Notes: a model not told the origin generated them from the sequence alone. DNA of 64,000 nucleotides from QFOX01 sp044237845 (GCA_044237845.1 JBIIEL010000006.1:4867-68866), one strand, 5' to 3'; numbered from the stretch's first letter, positions 9,013 to 18,435 are shown. A program made the numbers and translations.

Positions 9013-9966
9013 ATGGCCGAGCATTTGAACATCCCCCAACCTGCTGACAAAAAACTGCCGAAACCCGACTGGATCCGCGTGAGAGCGCCGCAATCGCAGG
9101 GGTTTATGGATACGCACGCGCTGATGCGTAAAAACAAGCTGAACACCGTGTGCGAGGAAGCCGCCTGCCCCAATATCGGCGAATGCTGGAGCAAAGGCCA
9201 CGCCACGGTGATGATTCTCGGCTCCACCTGCACCCGCGCCTGCGCCTTTTGTAACATCGCGACCGGCGTGCCGGATAAGCTCGACCCGCATGAGCCGCAT
9301 AACCTCGCAGAAGCCGTTGGCAAACTCGGTCTCAAACATGTAGTGATTACGAGTGTCGACCGCGACGATCTTGATGATGGTGGCGCCGCGCATTTCGCAC
9401 AATGCATCGAATATATCCGTACCACCGCGCCGGATACGACGGTTGAGGTGCTAACGCCGGATTTTCTGCGCAAGGAGCACGCGATCCCCGTCATCGCCCA
9501 TGCGCGGCCGGATGTGTTTAACCACAACATCGAAACCGTGCCCTCGCTCTATAAGCGTGTGCGGCCGGGCGCGCGTTATTTCAACTCGCTGCACCTGCTC
9601 AAGAAGGTGAAGGAGCTGGAGCCGGGTGTGTTCACTAAATCCGGCATCATGGTCGGCCTTGGCGAGACGGACGACGAAGTGCTGCAGGTGATGGATGATC
9701 TACGCGCGGCGGATGTCGATTTCATGACCATCGGCCAATATTTACAACCAACGCCAAACCACGCACCGATCGACCGCTACGTCACGCCCGACCAGTTCCG
9801 CTATTACGAACGCGTGGCCTATACCAAGGGTTTCCTGATGGTTTCAAGCTCGCCGCTCACCCGCTCCAGCTACCATGCGGATGCCGATTTCGTGCGCATG
9901 CGCGACGCGCGGAATGCCAAACTCGCTGAACAGGCTGCGCCTGAAGCAGCGAATGATAATCGGTAA
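9013..9966 (+). CDS. lipA: lipoyl synthase
   Basis: LipA is the radical SAM enzyme that inserts two sulfurs into octanoylated E2 and H proteins. The 317-residue protein has the auxiliary cluster cysteines in CEEAACPNIGEC (Cys47, 52, 58), the radical SAM CTRACAFC (Cys73, 77, 80), and the late RSSYHAD motif. The ATG at 9013 follows AAGGAG at 8998-9003; an in-frame TTG at 8974 is rejected. It heads a three-gene operon with overlapping junctions. Confidence 0.96.
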   Translation: MAEHLNIPQPADKKLPKPDWIRVRAPQSQGFMDTHALMRKNKLNTVCEEAACPNIGECWSKGHATVMILGSTCTRACAFCNIATGVPDKLDPHEPHNLAEAVGKLGLKHVVITSVDRDDLDDGGAAHFAQCIEYIRTTAPDTTVEVLTPDFLRKEHAIPVIAHARPDVFNHNIETVPSLYKRVRPGARYFNSLHLLKKVKELEPGVFTKSGIMVGLGETDDEVLQVMDDLRAADVDFMTIGQYLQPTPNHAPIDRYVTPDQFRYYERVAYTKGFLMVSSSPLTRSSYHADADFVRMRDARNAKLAEQAAPEAANDNR

Positions 9967-10424
9967 TGCCCTCCTTCTCCGAAACCCGCGTTCTCCCTTA
10001 CTCCCCACAGCAGCTATTTGCGCTGGTGGTGGATATTGAAAAATACCCGGAGTTTCTGCCCTGGTGCCGCGCCGCGCGGGTGGTCTCGCGTGAGGCGGAT
10101 GGTAGCTTTCTGGGTGAGCTGATAATCAGCTTCAATCACCTCACCGAACGCTATACCTCGCGCGTGACCGGCGTGCCGCCGGAAGCGAATAAAGCAGGAA
10201 TTATTGAAGTAGCGCTCGTGAGTGGCCCCTTCTCTCACCTCAGTAACCACTGGCGATTTGTACCACATACGAATGGCACCGAGCTGCATTTTGCCGTAGA
10301 CTTCGCCTTCAAATCGAAGTTACTCAACAGCCTGATGGGCGGCGTATTCACCCGCGCGAGCGAAAAAATGGTCGCCGCCTTCACCACCCGCGCCGAGGCG
10401 CTTTATGGAAAGCCAACCGCATGA
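9966..10424 (+). CDS. COQ10/RatA-type START domain protein
   Basis: A 152-residue protein of the polyketide cyclase/COQ10 START family, close to yeast Coq10 and E. coli RatA. The signature is the N-terminal PYSPQQLFALVVDIEKYPEF followed by LPWC. Family members bind ubiquinone or its intermediates, and the position directly after lipA (TAATG overlap) is the usual alphaproteobacterial arrangement. I infer a quinone-chaperone role rather than a toxin role. Confidence 0.85.
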   Translation: MPSFSETRVLPYSPQQLFALVVDIEKYPEFLPWCRAARVVSREADGSFLGELIISFNHLTERYTSRVTGVPPEANKAGIIEVALVSGPFSHLSNHWRFVPHTNGTELHFAVDFAFKSKLLNSLMGGVFTRASEKMVAAFTTRAEALYGKPTA

Positions 10425-10774
10425 ATAGCCCCCATCCACGCTGGTTTACCGATGTGCGCCGCGCGATTGCTCTTGCGGCACTCATCATCGCCCTGTCGTT
10501 GGCCATGGGCACCGTTGGCTACCATCTGCTCGGTCATTTACTGTGGGTCGATGCGCTGCTCGAAGCATCCATGATCCTGGGCGGAATGGGTCCCGTGGCG
10601 CCGATGACGAATGACGCGGTGAAGATGTTTGCCTCGTTCTACGCGCTCTATAGCGGGCTGGTGATTCTCTCGACCACAGGCATGTTGCTCGCACCGTGGC
10701 TGCATAAGCTGGTGTACCACACCCATCGTCAGGCTCGCCGAGACGCGGAAGATGAAGAAAAAACGAAGTTATAG
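10421..10774 (+). CDS. small membrane protein, two-helix channel-like
   Basis: A 117-residue protein, third in the lipA operon (ATGA overlap). It has two strong membrane segments, roughly 15-35 and 73-93, joined by a loop with a re-entrant-looking GGMGPVAPMTNDAVKMFA stretch, and a charged C-terminal tail. The helix-loop-helix layout recalls two-helix ion-channel proteins, but there is no TVGYG-type selectivity filter, so I do not assign a channel function. Confidence 0.65.
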   Translation: MNSPHPRWFTDVRRAIALAALIIALSLAMGTVGYHLLGHLLWVDALLEASMILGGMGPVAPMTNDAVKMFASFYALYSGLVILSTTGMLLAPWLHKLVYHTHRQARRDAEDEEKTKL

Positions 10775-11746
10775 CAATTTGCGCTGGCGCAGATAAGCCA
10801 TCGGTAAAATCGCAGCGATGAGCATAATTCCAAGCGCGATCGGGTAGCCCCATTGCCACTCTAATTCCGGCATCAACTTAAAATTCATTCCATAAACCCC
10901 CGCGACCAAGGTCGGCGGCATAAAGATAAGCGATGCCACCGAAAGCACTCGGAAGAAGCCGTTCTGCTCGATACTGATCATTCCCAGCGTGGCATCCAGC
11001 AGAAAATTCACCCGCCCTGCGAGATGATTGCCATGGTCGCTCAAACCCGCGATGTCGCGGACAATAGAAGTCGCATGAGGCTCATGCACCACCCCCGAAA
11101 ATTGGGCATGATGCCCGGCAAACACCACCGCCCGGCTGAAGGTCGTCAGACTCTCGTGAATTTTTGCGGTGATGTCGCCACAGCGGCCAATCCATTCCAG
11201 AATGGCCTAATAATCCGTTGCCGGCGCACGCTCACCCTGCTCACGATGCCTGAAAATAGTACGCGTGATGCGGTCAATATCGCGCTCTACACGCTCCAAA
11301 ATATCCGCTTGGCGGTTGATGATCGACTCAATCATCATCAGGAATATTGAAGGCCCATCAAGATTCATCGGCGCTATTTTCTGGAAATGGGTGCTGAAAC
11401 GGCGGAACGAAGTGGTATCGAGATAGCGTACAGTAAAGAGCATCTTTTCAGTCACGATGAAGGTCACCGCGTGGGTCTGAGGCTCGCCACTATCGACCTT
11501 GGTTAGCATAGTTGACGTCATGAACAGTGCGCCCTTTTCCTCGTAGAGGCGGTTCGAGACCTCAATCTCGTTCATTTCCTCGCGGGTGGGGATGGGAATA
11601 CCGAGCAGCTTTTCCGCTGCACGCTCTTCCTCCGACGTCGGCTTCAGCAAATCTATCCACAAAATTGCCGATGGTAGCGTCATTTCCGGCGACCATGGCA
11701 AACTAAGGATATGACCGTTCTCTTCAAAATAAATTTGCATCGGCAT
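10769..11746 (-). pseudogene. corA: magnesium/cobalt transporter CorA interrupted by an in-frame amber codon
   Basis: CorA is the pentameric Mg2+ channel. The frame is continuous over 326 codons except for one TAG (11207-11209, codon 180), between ...APATDY and AILEWIGRCGDITAKIHESL. The C-terminal part has the YGMN pore motif and two membrane helices ending in a basic tail. In CorA proteins I know, a Gln often sits at this point (DFQ-x-VL), so a CAG to TAG change is the simplest explanation. Other genes here (bioD, ihfB) end in TAG, so amber is a normal stop. Without suppression only the soluble N-terminal half would be made. Confidence 0.8.
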
Positions 11747-11823
11747 TCTCCTCGCGGCATCGCGTATGAAATAGCTATCCTTGAAGCGCGAAATACTGTC
11801 ACTATTTATCTGAGGGAGCCCCT

Positions 11824-12249
11824 ATGTCAGACGATAAAAAACAATTACCCGCAGAACAATGGCAACAGAAACTATCGCCAGAGCAGTTTTGTGTGTTGCG
11901 CGAAGCGGGAACCGAGCGCCCCTTCAGTAGCCCGCTCAACGATATCAAAGAAGCCGGCACTTTTGTGTGCGCAGGATGCGATGCGCCCCTGTTCCCCTCG
12001 AGCGTAAAATTCGACAGTGGCACCGGCTGGCCAAGCTTTTACGACGCGCTCCCCGGCAGCATCGAAACGCGTGTGGATAACGCACACGGAATGACGCACA
12101 CCGAATATCACTGCGCACGATGTGGCGGGCATCAAGGCCATGTCTTCCGCGACAGCCCTACTCCCACCGGACTGCGTTACTGCAATAATGGTATTGCACT
12201 ACGCTTTGAACCCGCGAGGATGGTGCCTCACAGCAACAGTTGTGAATAG
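11824..12249 (+). CDS. msrB: peptide-methionine (R)-S-oxide reductase
   Basis: MsrB repairs methionine-R-sulfoxide in proteins. The 141-residue enzyme has paired zinc cysteines (Cys49/Cys52 in CAGC; Cys97/Cys100 in CARC), the GTGWPSFYDAL substrate-pocket segment at 66-76, and the catalytic cysteine in GLRYC (Cys120). The residues after that Cys are NNGIAL rather than the commoner INSASL, a mild variation. It is divergent from corA. Confidence 0.95.
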   Translation: MSDDKKQLPAEQWQQKLSPEQFCVLREAGTERPFSSPLNDIKEAGTFVCAGCDAPLFPSSVKFDSGTGWPSFYDALPGSIETRVDNAHGMTHTEYHCARCGGHQGHVFRDSPTPTGLRYCNNGIALRFEPARMVPHSNSCE

Positions 12250-12318
12250 GATAAAACAAAATACATAGATTCAACGGCTTGCCAGACAAGACTGCTGTAT
12301 ATGCAGGTGTAGAAATGC

Positions 12319-12334
12319 TAGACTTATAAGTCTA
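12319..12334. promoter_or_regulatory. 16-bp perfect palindrome
   Basis: TAGACTTATAAGTCTA is a perfect dyad in the 124-bp gap between msrB and the FtsB-like gene, 40 bp before the latter's start. There is no T-run after it, so it is not a terminator. It could be an operator for a dimeric repressor, but no regulator can be named. Confidence 0.35.
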
Positions 12335-12373
12335 AATAACAGGATTGGGGGCTCTGACCCTCGACGTTACGTG

Positions 12374-12706
12374 ATGGAGTGGCGCGCCATGCTGGTGCGA
12401 ATAACAAAACAGTCCAAGTCTCCCACCCGTGTGATTCAGCCGCTGATGTGGCTGTTACTGACGTTCTATATCGGCTATCACGCTCTGCATGGCGAGCGCG
12501 GACTTTACGCATTGATGCGTGAACGTCATGAGTTAGCGGCCCTCAAAACAGAATATCAATCAACCAAAACAGATCGAGAAAAAACCGAGATCCGTGTCAC
12601 TCATCTACGTGATGAATCGCTTGACCGGGACTTGCTAGACGAGCAAATGCGCCGTATGATGGGCATGATGAAGAAAAATGAAGTGATGCTGCTCGACGAA
12701 GAATAG
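12374..12706 (+). CDS. ftsB: septum formation initiator (FtsB/DivIC family)
   Basis: A 110-residue bitopic protein: short cytoplasmic N-terminus, one membrane helix near 24-40, then a coiled coil (RHELAALKTEYQSTKTDREK) and the family tail SLDRDLLDEQMRRMM. The YHALHGERGL motif just after the helix is characteristic of alphaproteobacterial FtsB-like proteins, which join FtsL and FtsQ in the divisome. It usually sits between eno and pdhA in this class; here neither is near. ATG codons at 12374 and 12389 are both possible starts. Confidence 0.8.
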   Translation: MEWRAMLVRITKQSKSPTRVIQPLMWLLLTFYIGYHALHGERGLYALMRERHELAALKTEYQSTKTDREKTEIRVTHLRDESLDRDLLDEQMRRMMGMMKKNEVMLLDEE

Positions 12707-12712
12707 TCGTAA

Positions 12713-13687
12713 CTATTTCATCAACCCCACTTCTTTGTAATACCGCAAAGCGCCAGGATGAATCGGGGCAAGCAATCCCTCAGATACGGCATGTTGACGA
12801 TTGAGCGTTGCGAATACAAAATGTAGGGTTTTAAACGCCTCAAAGTTATCGAACACCGCTTTAGTAAGTTGGTAGACCGCCTCTTCATCCATCGATGCCG
12901 AGGTAGTTAAGGTGGCGCGCACACCAAATGTCGCGATGTTTTGTTTATTACCGAGATACATTCCAGCAGGAATTAAGGCCCGCGTATAGTACGGATTATT
13001 GGCGAGCAAACCATCCACCTCTTTACCGTCGACCGCAATCAACTTTGCACCGCAGCTACTGGTTGCTTCCTGAATCAATCCATTAGGATGTCCAATTGGT
13101 ACCACCATCGCATCGATTTCACCCGCACATAGTGCACGTACCGCCTCGGCAGGTTTTAGTTCCGAGGTTTTTGAAAAATGATCAGGGATGGCGCCATGCG
13201 CCCCTGCCAAGGTTGCCACAACTTCGTGCATACCTGAAGCAGCATCACCGATATTTACGCGTTTGCCTTTTAAATCCGAGAATTTGGTAATGCCACTATT
13301 CTTGGCTGCTGCCACCGTCAACATCTCACTATGCAGCGAGAGAATTGAACGTATATCATTATACGGCCCCGCATCAGCAAACACACCTTCGCCTCGGTAA
13401 GCCTTGTATTGCCAATCCGATTGCGCGATAGCAAAATCAACATCCCCGTTGCGCAAAGCATAAATATTCGCGATAGAACCGCCGGTTGACTCAGCATAAC
13501 AATGATAGCCATGCTCTTTGCCAGAGCGGTTCACCAACCGACAAATCGCACCACCCGCCGGGTAATAGACGCCATTCACGCCACCAGTGGCGATGGTCAT
13601 CACTTTTCTATCCTTGGCATAGGATACAGCCGACAGGCTCACCAAAGATACGAAAGAAAAAAGCGCAACTATAACGGAACGACGCAT
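12713..13687 (-). CDS. TAXI family TRAP transporter substrate-binding protein
   Basis: A 324-residue periplasmic binding protein with a signal peptide (about 1-24) and the TAXI-family start MTIATGGVNGVYYPAGGAIC. Further marks are STGGSIANIYALRNGDVDFA and LKGKRVNIGDAASG. TAXI proteins deliver substrates such as glutamate or dicarboxylates to fused TRAP permeases. No TRAP membrane subunit is encoded nearby, so this is an orphan binding protein; it may serve a distant permease or act as a sensor. The convergent ftsB-like gene ends 7 bp away. Confidence 0.85.
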   Translation of the reverse strand: MRRSVIVALFSFVSLVSLSAVSYAKDRKVMTIATGGVNGVYYPAGGAICRLVNRSGKEHGYHCYAESTGGSIANIYALRNGDVDFAIAQSDWQYKAYRGEGVFADAGPYNDIRSILSLHSEMLTVAAAKNSGITKFSDLKGKRVNIGDAASGMHEVVATLAGAHGAIPDHFSKTSELKPAEAVRALCAGEIDAMVVPIGHPNGLIQEATSSCGAKLIAVDGKEVDGLLANNPYYTRALIPAGMYLGNKQNIATFGVRATLTTSASMDEEAVYQLTKAVFDNFEAFKTLHFVFATLNRQHAVSEGLLAPIHPGALRYYKEVGLMK

Positions 13688-13713
13688 CCAACCACCCTCA
13701 TATAAGAAAGGGA

Positions 13714-14166
13714 CTAGTATAACCGATTCATATACTCAGTCCAGAACCGTTCGAGATTGTGCATGGATTTGTTAGCTTCCATCAAGAACGCTAGGCCTGG
13801 GCTACGCTTATCGAGATCTGCTACATTTCGCTCAATCAACGCATCCATTTTTTCAACGAGACTTAGACCTTTTTCCGACAGTTTTACGCGCGTCGAACGC
13901 TTGTCATGCGGCGCTTTTTCCTGCACCAAATAGCCTGTACCCACGAGATGTTTCACGTTATAGGATACGTTTGTACCGAGATAGTAGCCACGGTTAATCA
14001 ACTCGCCCACCGTGAGTTGATCGACCCCGATATTATAGAGAATCAGCGTTTGTACGTTGTTGATATCCTCAACCTTGAGGCGATCAAGCTCGCTTTTTAC
14101 CACGTCGAGAAAACGGCGGTGCAAGCGTTCGATCAGCAAAATGGTCTCAAGATAGGTTTTTTTCAC
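13714..14166 (-). CDS. MarR family regulator, LdtR-like
   Basis: A 150-residue winged-helix regulator. The DNA-binding part includes QLTVGELINRGYYLGTNVSYNVKHLVGTGYL (helix-turn-helix and recognition helix) followed by the wing HDKRSTRVKLSEKG. The DINNVQTLILYNIG segment and YYLGTNVSYN match what I recall of the rhizobial LdtR group, which controls L,D-transpeptidase and stress genes. That subgroup call is from memory. It lies 26 bp upstream of the TAXI gene on the same strand and could share its transcript. Confidence 0.8.
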   Translation of the reverse strand: MKKTYLETILLIERLHRRFLDVVKSELDRLKVEDINNVQTLILYNIGVDQLTVGELINRGYYLGTNVSYNVKHLVGTGYLVQEKAPHDKRSTRVKLSEKGLSLVEKMDALIERNVADLDKRSPGLAFLMEANKSMHNLERFWTEYMNRLY

Positions 14167-14291
14167 AGGTCTCTCCGTTTAGGTAACACTAGCTGTCATT
14201 AGTTGCGTACAGGTTCAAAAAGTCAAGTAGTCCAAGCGAGTTAGCCCCAACCGCATGAAGATGGTCCTTAGTGTTGCCATAAATTGCGCGC

Positions 14292-15782
14292 TTATTCAAG
14301 CAATGCTGGGTCAGAAGTCAACCGTACTGTGACGAGCGTTCCTTTACCAAGCTCGCTTTCCACTTTGATTTTGCCGTGATGTAATTCTACCAGCCTCTTA
14401 GTCAGCGGCAAGCCAAGACCTGCGCCTTCGTATTTACGATTGAGTCCCGAGTCTGATTGATTGAACGTCAGGAAGGCCTTCGCCACATCTTCTTGCGACA
14501 TACCGATGCCAGTGTCTTGGATTTCGATGACAAAATAATGGACACCATTTTTCGCGGCTTCAGCGCTCGCGCGTATCACCACTTTGCTACCCTCATTGCT
14601 GAACTTAATCGCATTCGACAGCAAGTTGAGTAAAATTTGTACCAGTCGCACACGGTCGGCGTAAATCTTTGGTAGTTTTTCAGGAAGATCCGTATAAATA
14701 TCGATTTTACGCTCCAGCGCCTGCCCGCTAATAATATTCAGCGTTTTTTCAATAATTTTCGACAAATTCAGCTGCTCAAATTTTATACTGAGCGTACCTG
14801 TTTCCGCCTTCGAGAGGTCGAGAATATCATTAATTACATCAAGTAAATGACGACCTGATTCATGAATATCGTGCGCATATTCCGTATATTTAGGATGCCC
14901 CATGGGACCAAACTGCTCTGACTCAAGCATCGTTGAGAACCCAATGATAGCATTGAGCGGTGTACGGAGTTCGTGGCTGACATTGGCCAAGAATTGTGAT
15001 TTAGCTTGGCTTGCTACCACAGCAGCGTGACGTGATTTCTCAAGCTCAGCGCTTTTGCGTGTGAGCCTTGTGTCACGGTCTTCAATTTCATGCAGCATCG
15101 CGTTGAACGACTCCGTCAGCGCATCAATTTCTTTTGGCACAACAGAAAGTGTCCCAATCACCACCCGTAGCGAATAATCCTTATATAGCGAAACACGTTG
15201 CGCAGTCGTTGCGATTTGGCGAATGGGGGTCAGCAATATGCGCTCTAACTCCAACCCAAGCATCCAGTTCAGCAACCCCACCACAATACAAGCCGCAACA
15301 GCAAATAAGAGGCAACGCACAAGGGCGGCCATGACGTTTGGCTCCATCACGACAAGCACTACATCTCCACTTGATTGTGGCAATGAAGGGTTGGTGATCG
15401 GCACGCGTACCAGTATATTGCTTTTTTCTATCTGTGCGAGCGAGGTTGCCTCACAGTTGGCAACCTCCTTATCGACCGTTTCAAGTGCATTGCCGTAGAC
15501 ACTGGCCCGCACTGCGCCTTCTGCACTCACAATGCATGCTAATTTTAGCGATGGATTGACCGTTGCCGGCTTGAGTAATGCATTTAATTCCGCCGTCGAT
15601 GCCACACCTTTGTCCCATAGGCCTACCGCGATCATGGTCGCTTGCGTCTGCAGCTCATGTGCGACCGCCGCTTTGCGCTCCGCCGCCGTAGCAAAGAGCA
15701 GACTACCCGTCAACAACGGCACAAGAATCGCGCATAGTAGCACGATATGATTACGGTAAAGCTGCTGAATCGAAAATCCCAT
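14292..15782 (-). CDS. membrane sensor histidine kinase, orphan
   Basis: A 496-residue kinase with two membrane helices (about 14-32 and 155-175) flanking a periplasmic sensor of about 120 residues, then a HAMP-like linker with a coiled coil (DRDTRLTRKSAELEKS). The HisKA domain has the phospho-acceptor His270 in FLANVSHELRTP. The ATPase domain has the N box (LLSNAIKFSNEG), DTGIGM and GAGLGLPL. No response regulator gene is adjacent, so its partner is unknown. It is divergent from glmS across 129 bp. Confidence 0.92.
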   Translation of the reverse strand: MGFSIQQLYRNHIVLLCAILVPLLTGSLLFATAAERKAAVAHELQTQATMIAVGLWDKGVASTAELNALLKPATVNPSLKLACIVSAEGAVRASVYGNALETVDKEVANCEATSLAQIEKSNILVRVPITNPSLPQSSGDVVLVVMEPNVMAALVRCLLFAVAACIVVGLLNWMLGLELERILLTPIRQIATTAQRVSLYKDYSLRVVIGTLSVVPKEIDALTESFNAMLHEIEDRDTRLTRKSAELEKSRHAAVVASQAKSQFLANVSHELRTPLNAIIGFSTMLESEQFGPMGHPKYTEYAHDIHESGRHLLDVINDILDLSKAETGTLSIKFEQLNLSKIIEKTLNIISGQALERKIDIYTDLPEKLPKIYADRVRLVQILLNLLSNAIKFSNEGSKVVIRASAEAAKNGVHYFVIEIQDTGIGMSQEDVAKAFLTFNQSDSGLNRKYEGAGLGLPLTKRLVELHHGKIKVESELGKGTLVTVRLTSDPALLE

Positions 15783-15803
15783 CGTGCGAGGCTACACCAT
15801 GAA

Positions 15804-15823
15804 AAACGGGAAATCACCCGTTT
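15804..15823. other. hairpin upstream of glmS
   Basis: AAACGGG and CCCGTTT form a perfect 7-bp stem with a 6-nt loop in the divergent kinase/glmS gap. It is not followed by a T-run. A second small dyad, CCTC...GAGG, overlaps the glmS ribosome site near 15893-15906. Nothing resembling the glmS ribozyme is present. Their role is unknown. Confidence 0.3.
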
Positions 15824-15911
15824 CTGCTCAGTTATTCACTCTCTGTTACAAATTATATCATTTGCGAGGTTCCAAGCCACATGTTACCTGCCTCCTCAGT
15901 GAGGTAAAACT

Positions 15912-17735
15912 ATGTGTGGCATCATTGGTGTTATTGGCAATCAACCTGCAGCAGCGCTGGCGCTCGGTGCATTGAAACGTCTGGAATACCGCGGCTATGA
16001 TTCCGCTGGCATCGCCACGCTGGTAGATGGACGCATCGAGCGTCGCCGCGCGCAAGGCAAACTAGCTGCGCTGGAGGCAGCACTGACTGCATCCCCCCTT
16101 GGTGGCACATTGGGCATCGGCCACACGCGCTGGGCGACGCACGGACTGCCGAATGAGACCAACGCCCACCCGCACGCGACGGATAAAGTGGCGGTGGTGC
16201 ATAATGGCATTATCGAAAATTTTCAGGAGTTACGGGCGGAGCTGGAGGCACTGGGGCATCGCTTCACCAGCCAGACGGATACCGAGGTGGTGCCACAGCT
16301 CATTACCCTTTACCTGGCACAGGGCAAATCACCGCGCGAAGCAGTGAGTGCCACCTTAAAGCGTCTGCATGGCGCTTTTGCGCTCGGCATTATTTTTGCC
16401 GATGCGCCGGATGTGATTTATGCCGCGCGCCTTGGGTCACCGCTCGCCATCGGTCTTGGTGAGGGCGAAAACTATCTCGGTTCCGACGCGGTGGCGCTCG
16501 CCCCCCTCACCCGCAAGATTTGTTACCTCGCGGAAGGCGACTGGGCCGAAATTCGGCGGGAAAGCGTAACGATTTATGACAAAAACGATGTCGTGGTTGA
16601 ACGTCCTTATAAAATCAGCGCCCTCACCGGCGCCTCGACGGGCAAAGGCGACTACCGCCATTTCATGCAGAAAGAAATTTACGAGCAGCCCTCCGTCATC
16701 GGCCAAACGCTCAACGTCTATTATAATCCCACCACCGCGCGCGTAGCGATGCCTGCACTGCCGTTTGACCTTAAAGATATTACCAATATCACCATCGTCG
16801 CCTGCGGCACGTCCTACTATGCGGGCCTCACCGCACGTTACTGGATTGAGGCGCTCGCCCGAATCGCCGTCGATATCGATGTGGCGTCGGAGTTCCGCTA
16901 CCGCGAACCGGTGATGCAAAAGAATGGCCTCACCATTGTTATCTCGCAATCTGGCGAAACGGCAGATACCCTCGCCGCGCTGCGTTATGCCAAAGCGCAA
17001 GGGCAACATACGCTGGCCATCGTCAACGCGCCGGAATCCAGCATGTCGCACGAGGCAGAGGCCACGCTCTACACCCATGCGGGGCCTGAAATCGGCGTCG
17101 CGAGCACCAAAGCCTTCACCACGCAACTCACCGTGCTCGCCTGCTTCGCGCTGGCGCTTGCCGATGCACGCGGCACACTGAATGCTCCTGAAATGGCGCG
17201 CCTCACCCATGCGCTGGCAGAAGTGCCTGCCCGCGTGGCCGAGGTGCTGCATAACGGCGAGGAACTGGAAAAACTCGCGCAGAAAATTCAGCACGCCAAA
17301 GACATGCTCTATATCGGCCGTGGGACAAGCTTTGCCATCGCCCACGAAGCCGCGCTCAAGATGAAAGAAATTTCCTACATTCATGCCGAGGCTTATGCGG
17401 CGGGCGAAATGAAGCACGGCCCTATCGCGCTGATTGACAAATCCGTGCCAATTATTGCCATTGCACCCAAGGATCACCTGTTCGAAAAAACCGCGAGCAA
17501 CATCCAGGAAGCCGCCGCACGCGGTGGCCGCATTATTGTGATGTCAGATGCCGAGGGTATCGCCGCGCTAGGCAATATCGTCAGCGAATCGATGACGCTG
17601 CCGACGGTTCATCCCTTCGTAACGCCGATTCTCTATGCGATTCCGGCACAACTCCTCGCCTATTATACAGCAGTGCTGAAGGGTACGGATGTTGATCAAC
17701 CGCGCAACCTCGCGAAATCAGTGACCGTTGAATAG
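15912..17735 (+). CDS. glmS: glutamine--fructose-6-phosphate aminotransferase (isomerizing)
   Basis: GlmS makes glucosamine-6-phosphate, the entry to peptidoglycan and LPS amino sugars. The 607-residue protein is full length: an N-terminal class II amidotransferase starting MCGIIGVIGN (Cys becomes the catalytic N-terminal residue), LEYRGYDSAGIA near 26-37, and two SIS isomerase domains with SQSGETADTLAA and ASTKAFTTQ. It ends DQPRNLAKSVTVE, the conserved C-terminus. glmU, its usual neighbour, is absent. Confidence 0.97.
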   Translation: MCGIIGVIGNQPAAALALGALKRLEYRGYDSAGIATLVDGRIERRRAQGKLAALEAALTASPLGGTLGIGHTRWATHGLPNETNAHPHATDKVAVVHNGIIENFQELRAELEALGHRFTSQTDTEVVPQLITLYLAQGKSPREAVSATLKRLHGAFALGIIFADAPDVIYAARLGSPLAIGLGEGENYLGSDAVALAPLTRKICYLAEGDWAEIRRESVTIYDKNDVVVERPYKISALTGASTGKGDYRHFMQKEIYEQPSVIGQTLNVYYNPTTARVAMPALPFDLKDITNITIVACGTSYYAGLTARYWIEALARIAVDIDVASEFRYREPVMQKNGLTIVISQSGETADTLAALRYAKAQGQHTLAIVNAPESSMSHEAEATLYTHAGPEIGVASTKAFTTQLTVLACFALALADARGTLNAPEMARLTHALAEVPARVAEVLHNGEELEKLAQKIQHAKDMLYIGRGTSFAIAHEAALKMKEISYIHAEAYAAGEMKHGPIALIDKSVPIIAIAPKDHLFEKTASNIQEAAARGGRIIVMSDAEGIAALGNIVSESMTLPTVHPFVTPILYAIPAQLLAYYTAVLKGTDVDQPRNLAKSVTVE

Positions 17736-17736
17736 T

Positions 17737-18435
17737 CTAGAGCGCGATCAGAGGCAGCAATAACGCACCAGCCGCATAGATAACCACGCGCTTTGTCTTG
17801 GGCACGAGTAATTTTAGTACATAAATGGGCAGAATAAACTTCCACAGCGCAAAAGGAAGCAGCGCCCCCATCAAGGTGAACCACCATATCCACGGCTTGG
17901 TGAAGGGCGATGCTTTATTGCCTGCCGCACGATACATAAGCAACGCGATGACAAGCATCACGAAGCCGGTTTGAATGAATCCGTAAATGGTTCCCTCGGC
18001 CAGCGTGCGCGCGAGCGCCACCGCCATGAGTGCGTAGGAATAAATGCTCGAGGAAATCCAGCCCTGCTGCCAGTGAATTGCGGCGAGAATGAGTACCATC
18101 GTGCCATAGAATGTGTAGAGAACGAACGGCTCGCTGATACCGAAATGCAGGAAATAAGCGATAAACATGACGCCGCATACTGCCTCGATCACTGTATAGA
18201 GCGCCGGGATTTCACCCGTACAATAACGGCATTTACCGCGTGTCATCAGCCACGAAAGGATAGGAAAAAGGTCAATCGGGTTCAAATCTGCATTGCAATG
18301 CCCGCAGAACGGATGACGCTCGAACGGTGTTTTCCCAAGCGGAAGACGATACACCACTGAACAGGCGTAATTCCCAACTGCCGGGCCAATCACCAGCATC
18401 ATAATGATGCCGATAAGGGTAAATTCCCCGATCAA
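17737..18435 (-). CDS. degenerate prepilin peptidase-like membrane protein
   Basis: A 232-residue polytopic protein. The N-terminal part matches the A24 prepilin-peptidase 'methylase' domain: GNYACSVVYRLP, then two CxxC pairs (CGHC near 44-47, CRYC near 69-72) and P-rich loops. The C-terminal half has the right number of helices but lacks both catalytic aspartates: the usual ALIDL-type position reads AAIHWQQG and no GxGD is seen. It is therefore probably not a peptidase. It overlaps the upstream EAL-like gene by 4 bp, so the two are coupled. Confidence 0.7.
   Translation of the reverse strand: MIGEFTLIGIIMMLVIGPAVGNYACSVVYRLPLGKTPFERHPFCGHCNADLNPIDLFPILSWLMTRGKCRYCTGEIPALYTVIEAVCGVMFIAYFLHFGISEPFVLYTFYGTMVLILAAIHWQQGWISSSIYSYALMAVALARTLAEGTIYGFIQTGFVMLVIALLMYRAAGNKASPFTKPWIWWFTLMGALLPFALWKFILPIYVLKLLVPKTKRVVIYAAGALLLPLIAL

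Noticed and set aside
10769..11128. Separate small gene for the CorA C-terminal part
   Set aside because: It is in the same frame as the N-terminal part, split only by one TAG, and has no ribosome site of its own.
11207..11209. Amber codon reassignment in this organism
   Set aside because: TAG ends several intact genes of normal length (for example bioD and ihfB), so it is a genuine stop codon here.
15783..15911. glmS ribozyme
   Set aside because: Only a 7-pair hairpin is seen; no ribozyme core, and the class is largely Gram-positive.
16437..17477. A 346-codon leftward frame opposite glmS
   Set aside because: Shadow of glmS, no family features.
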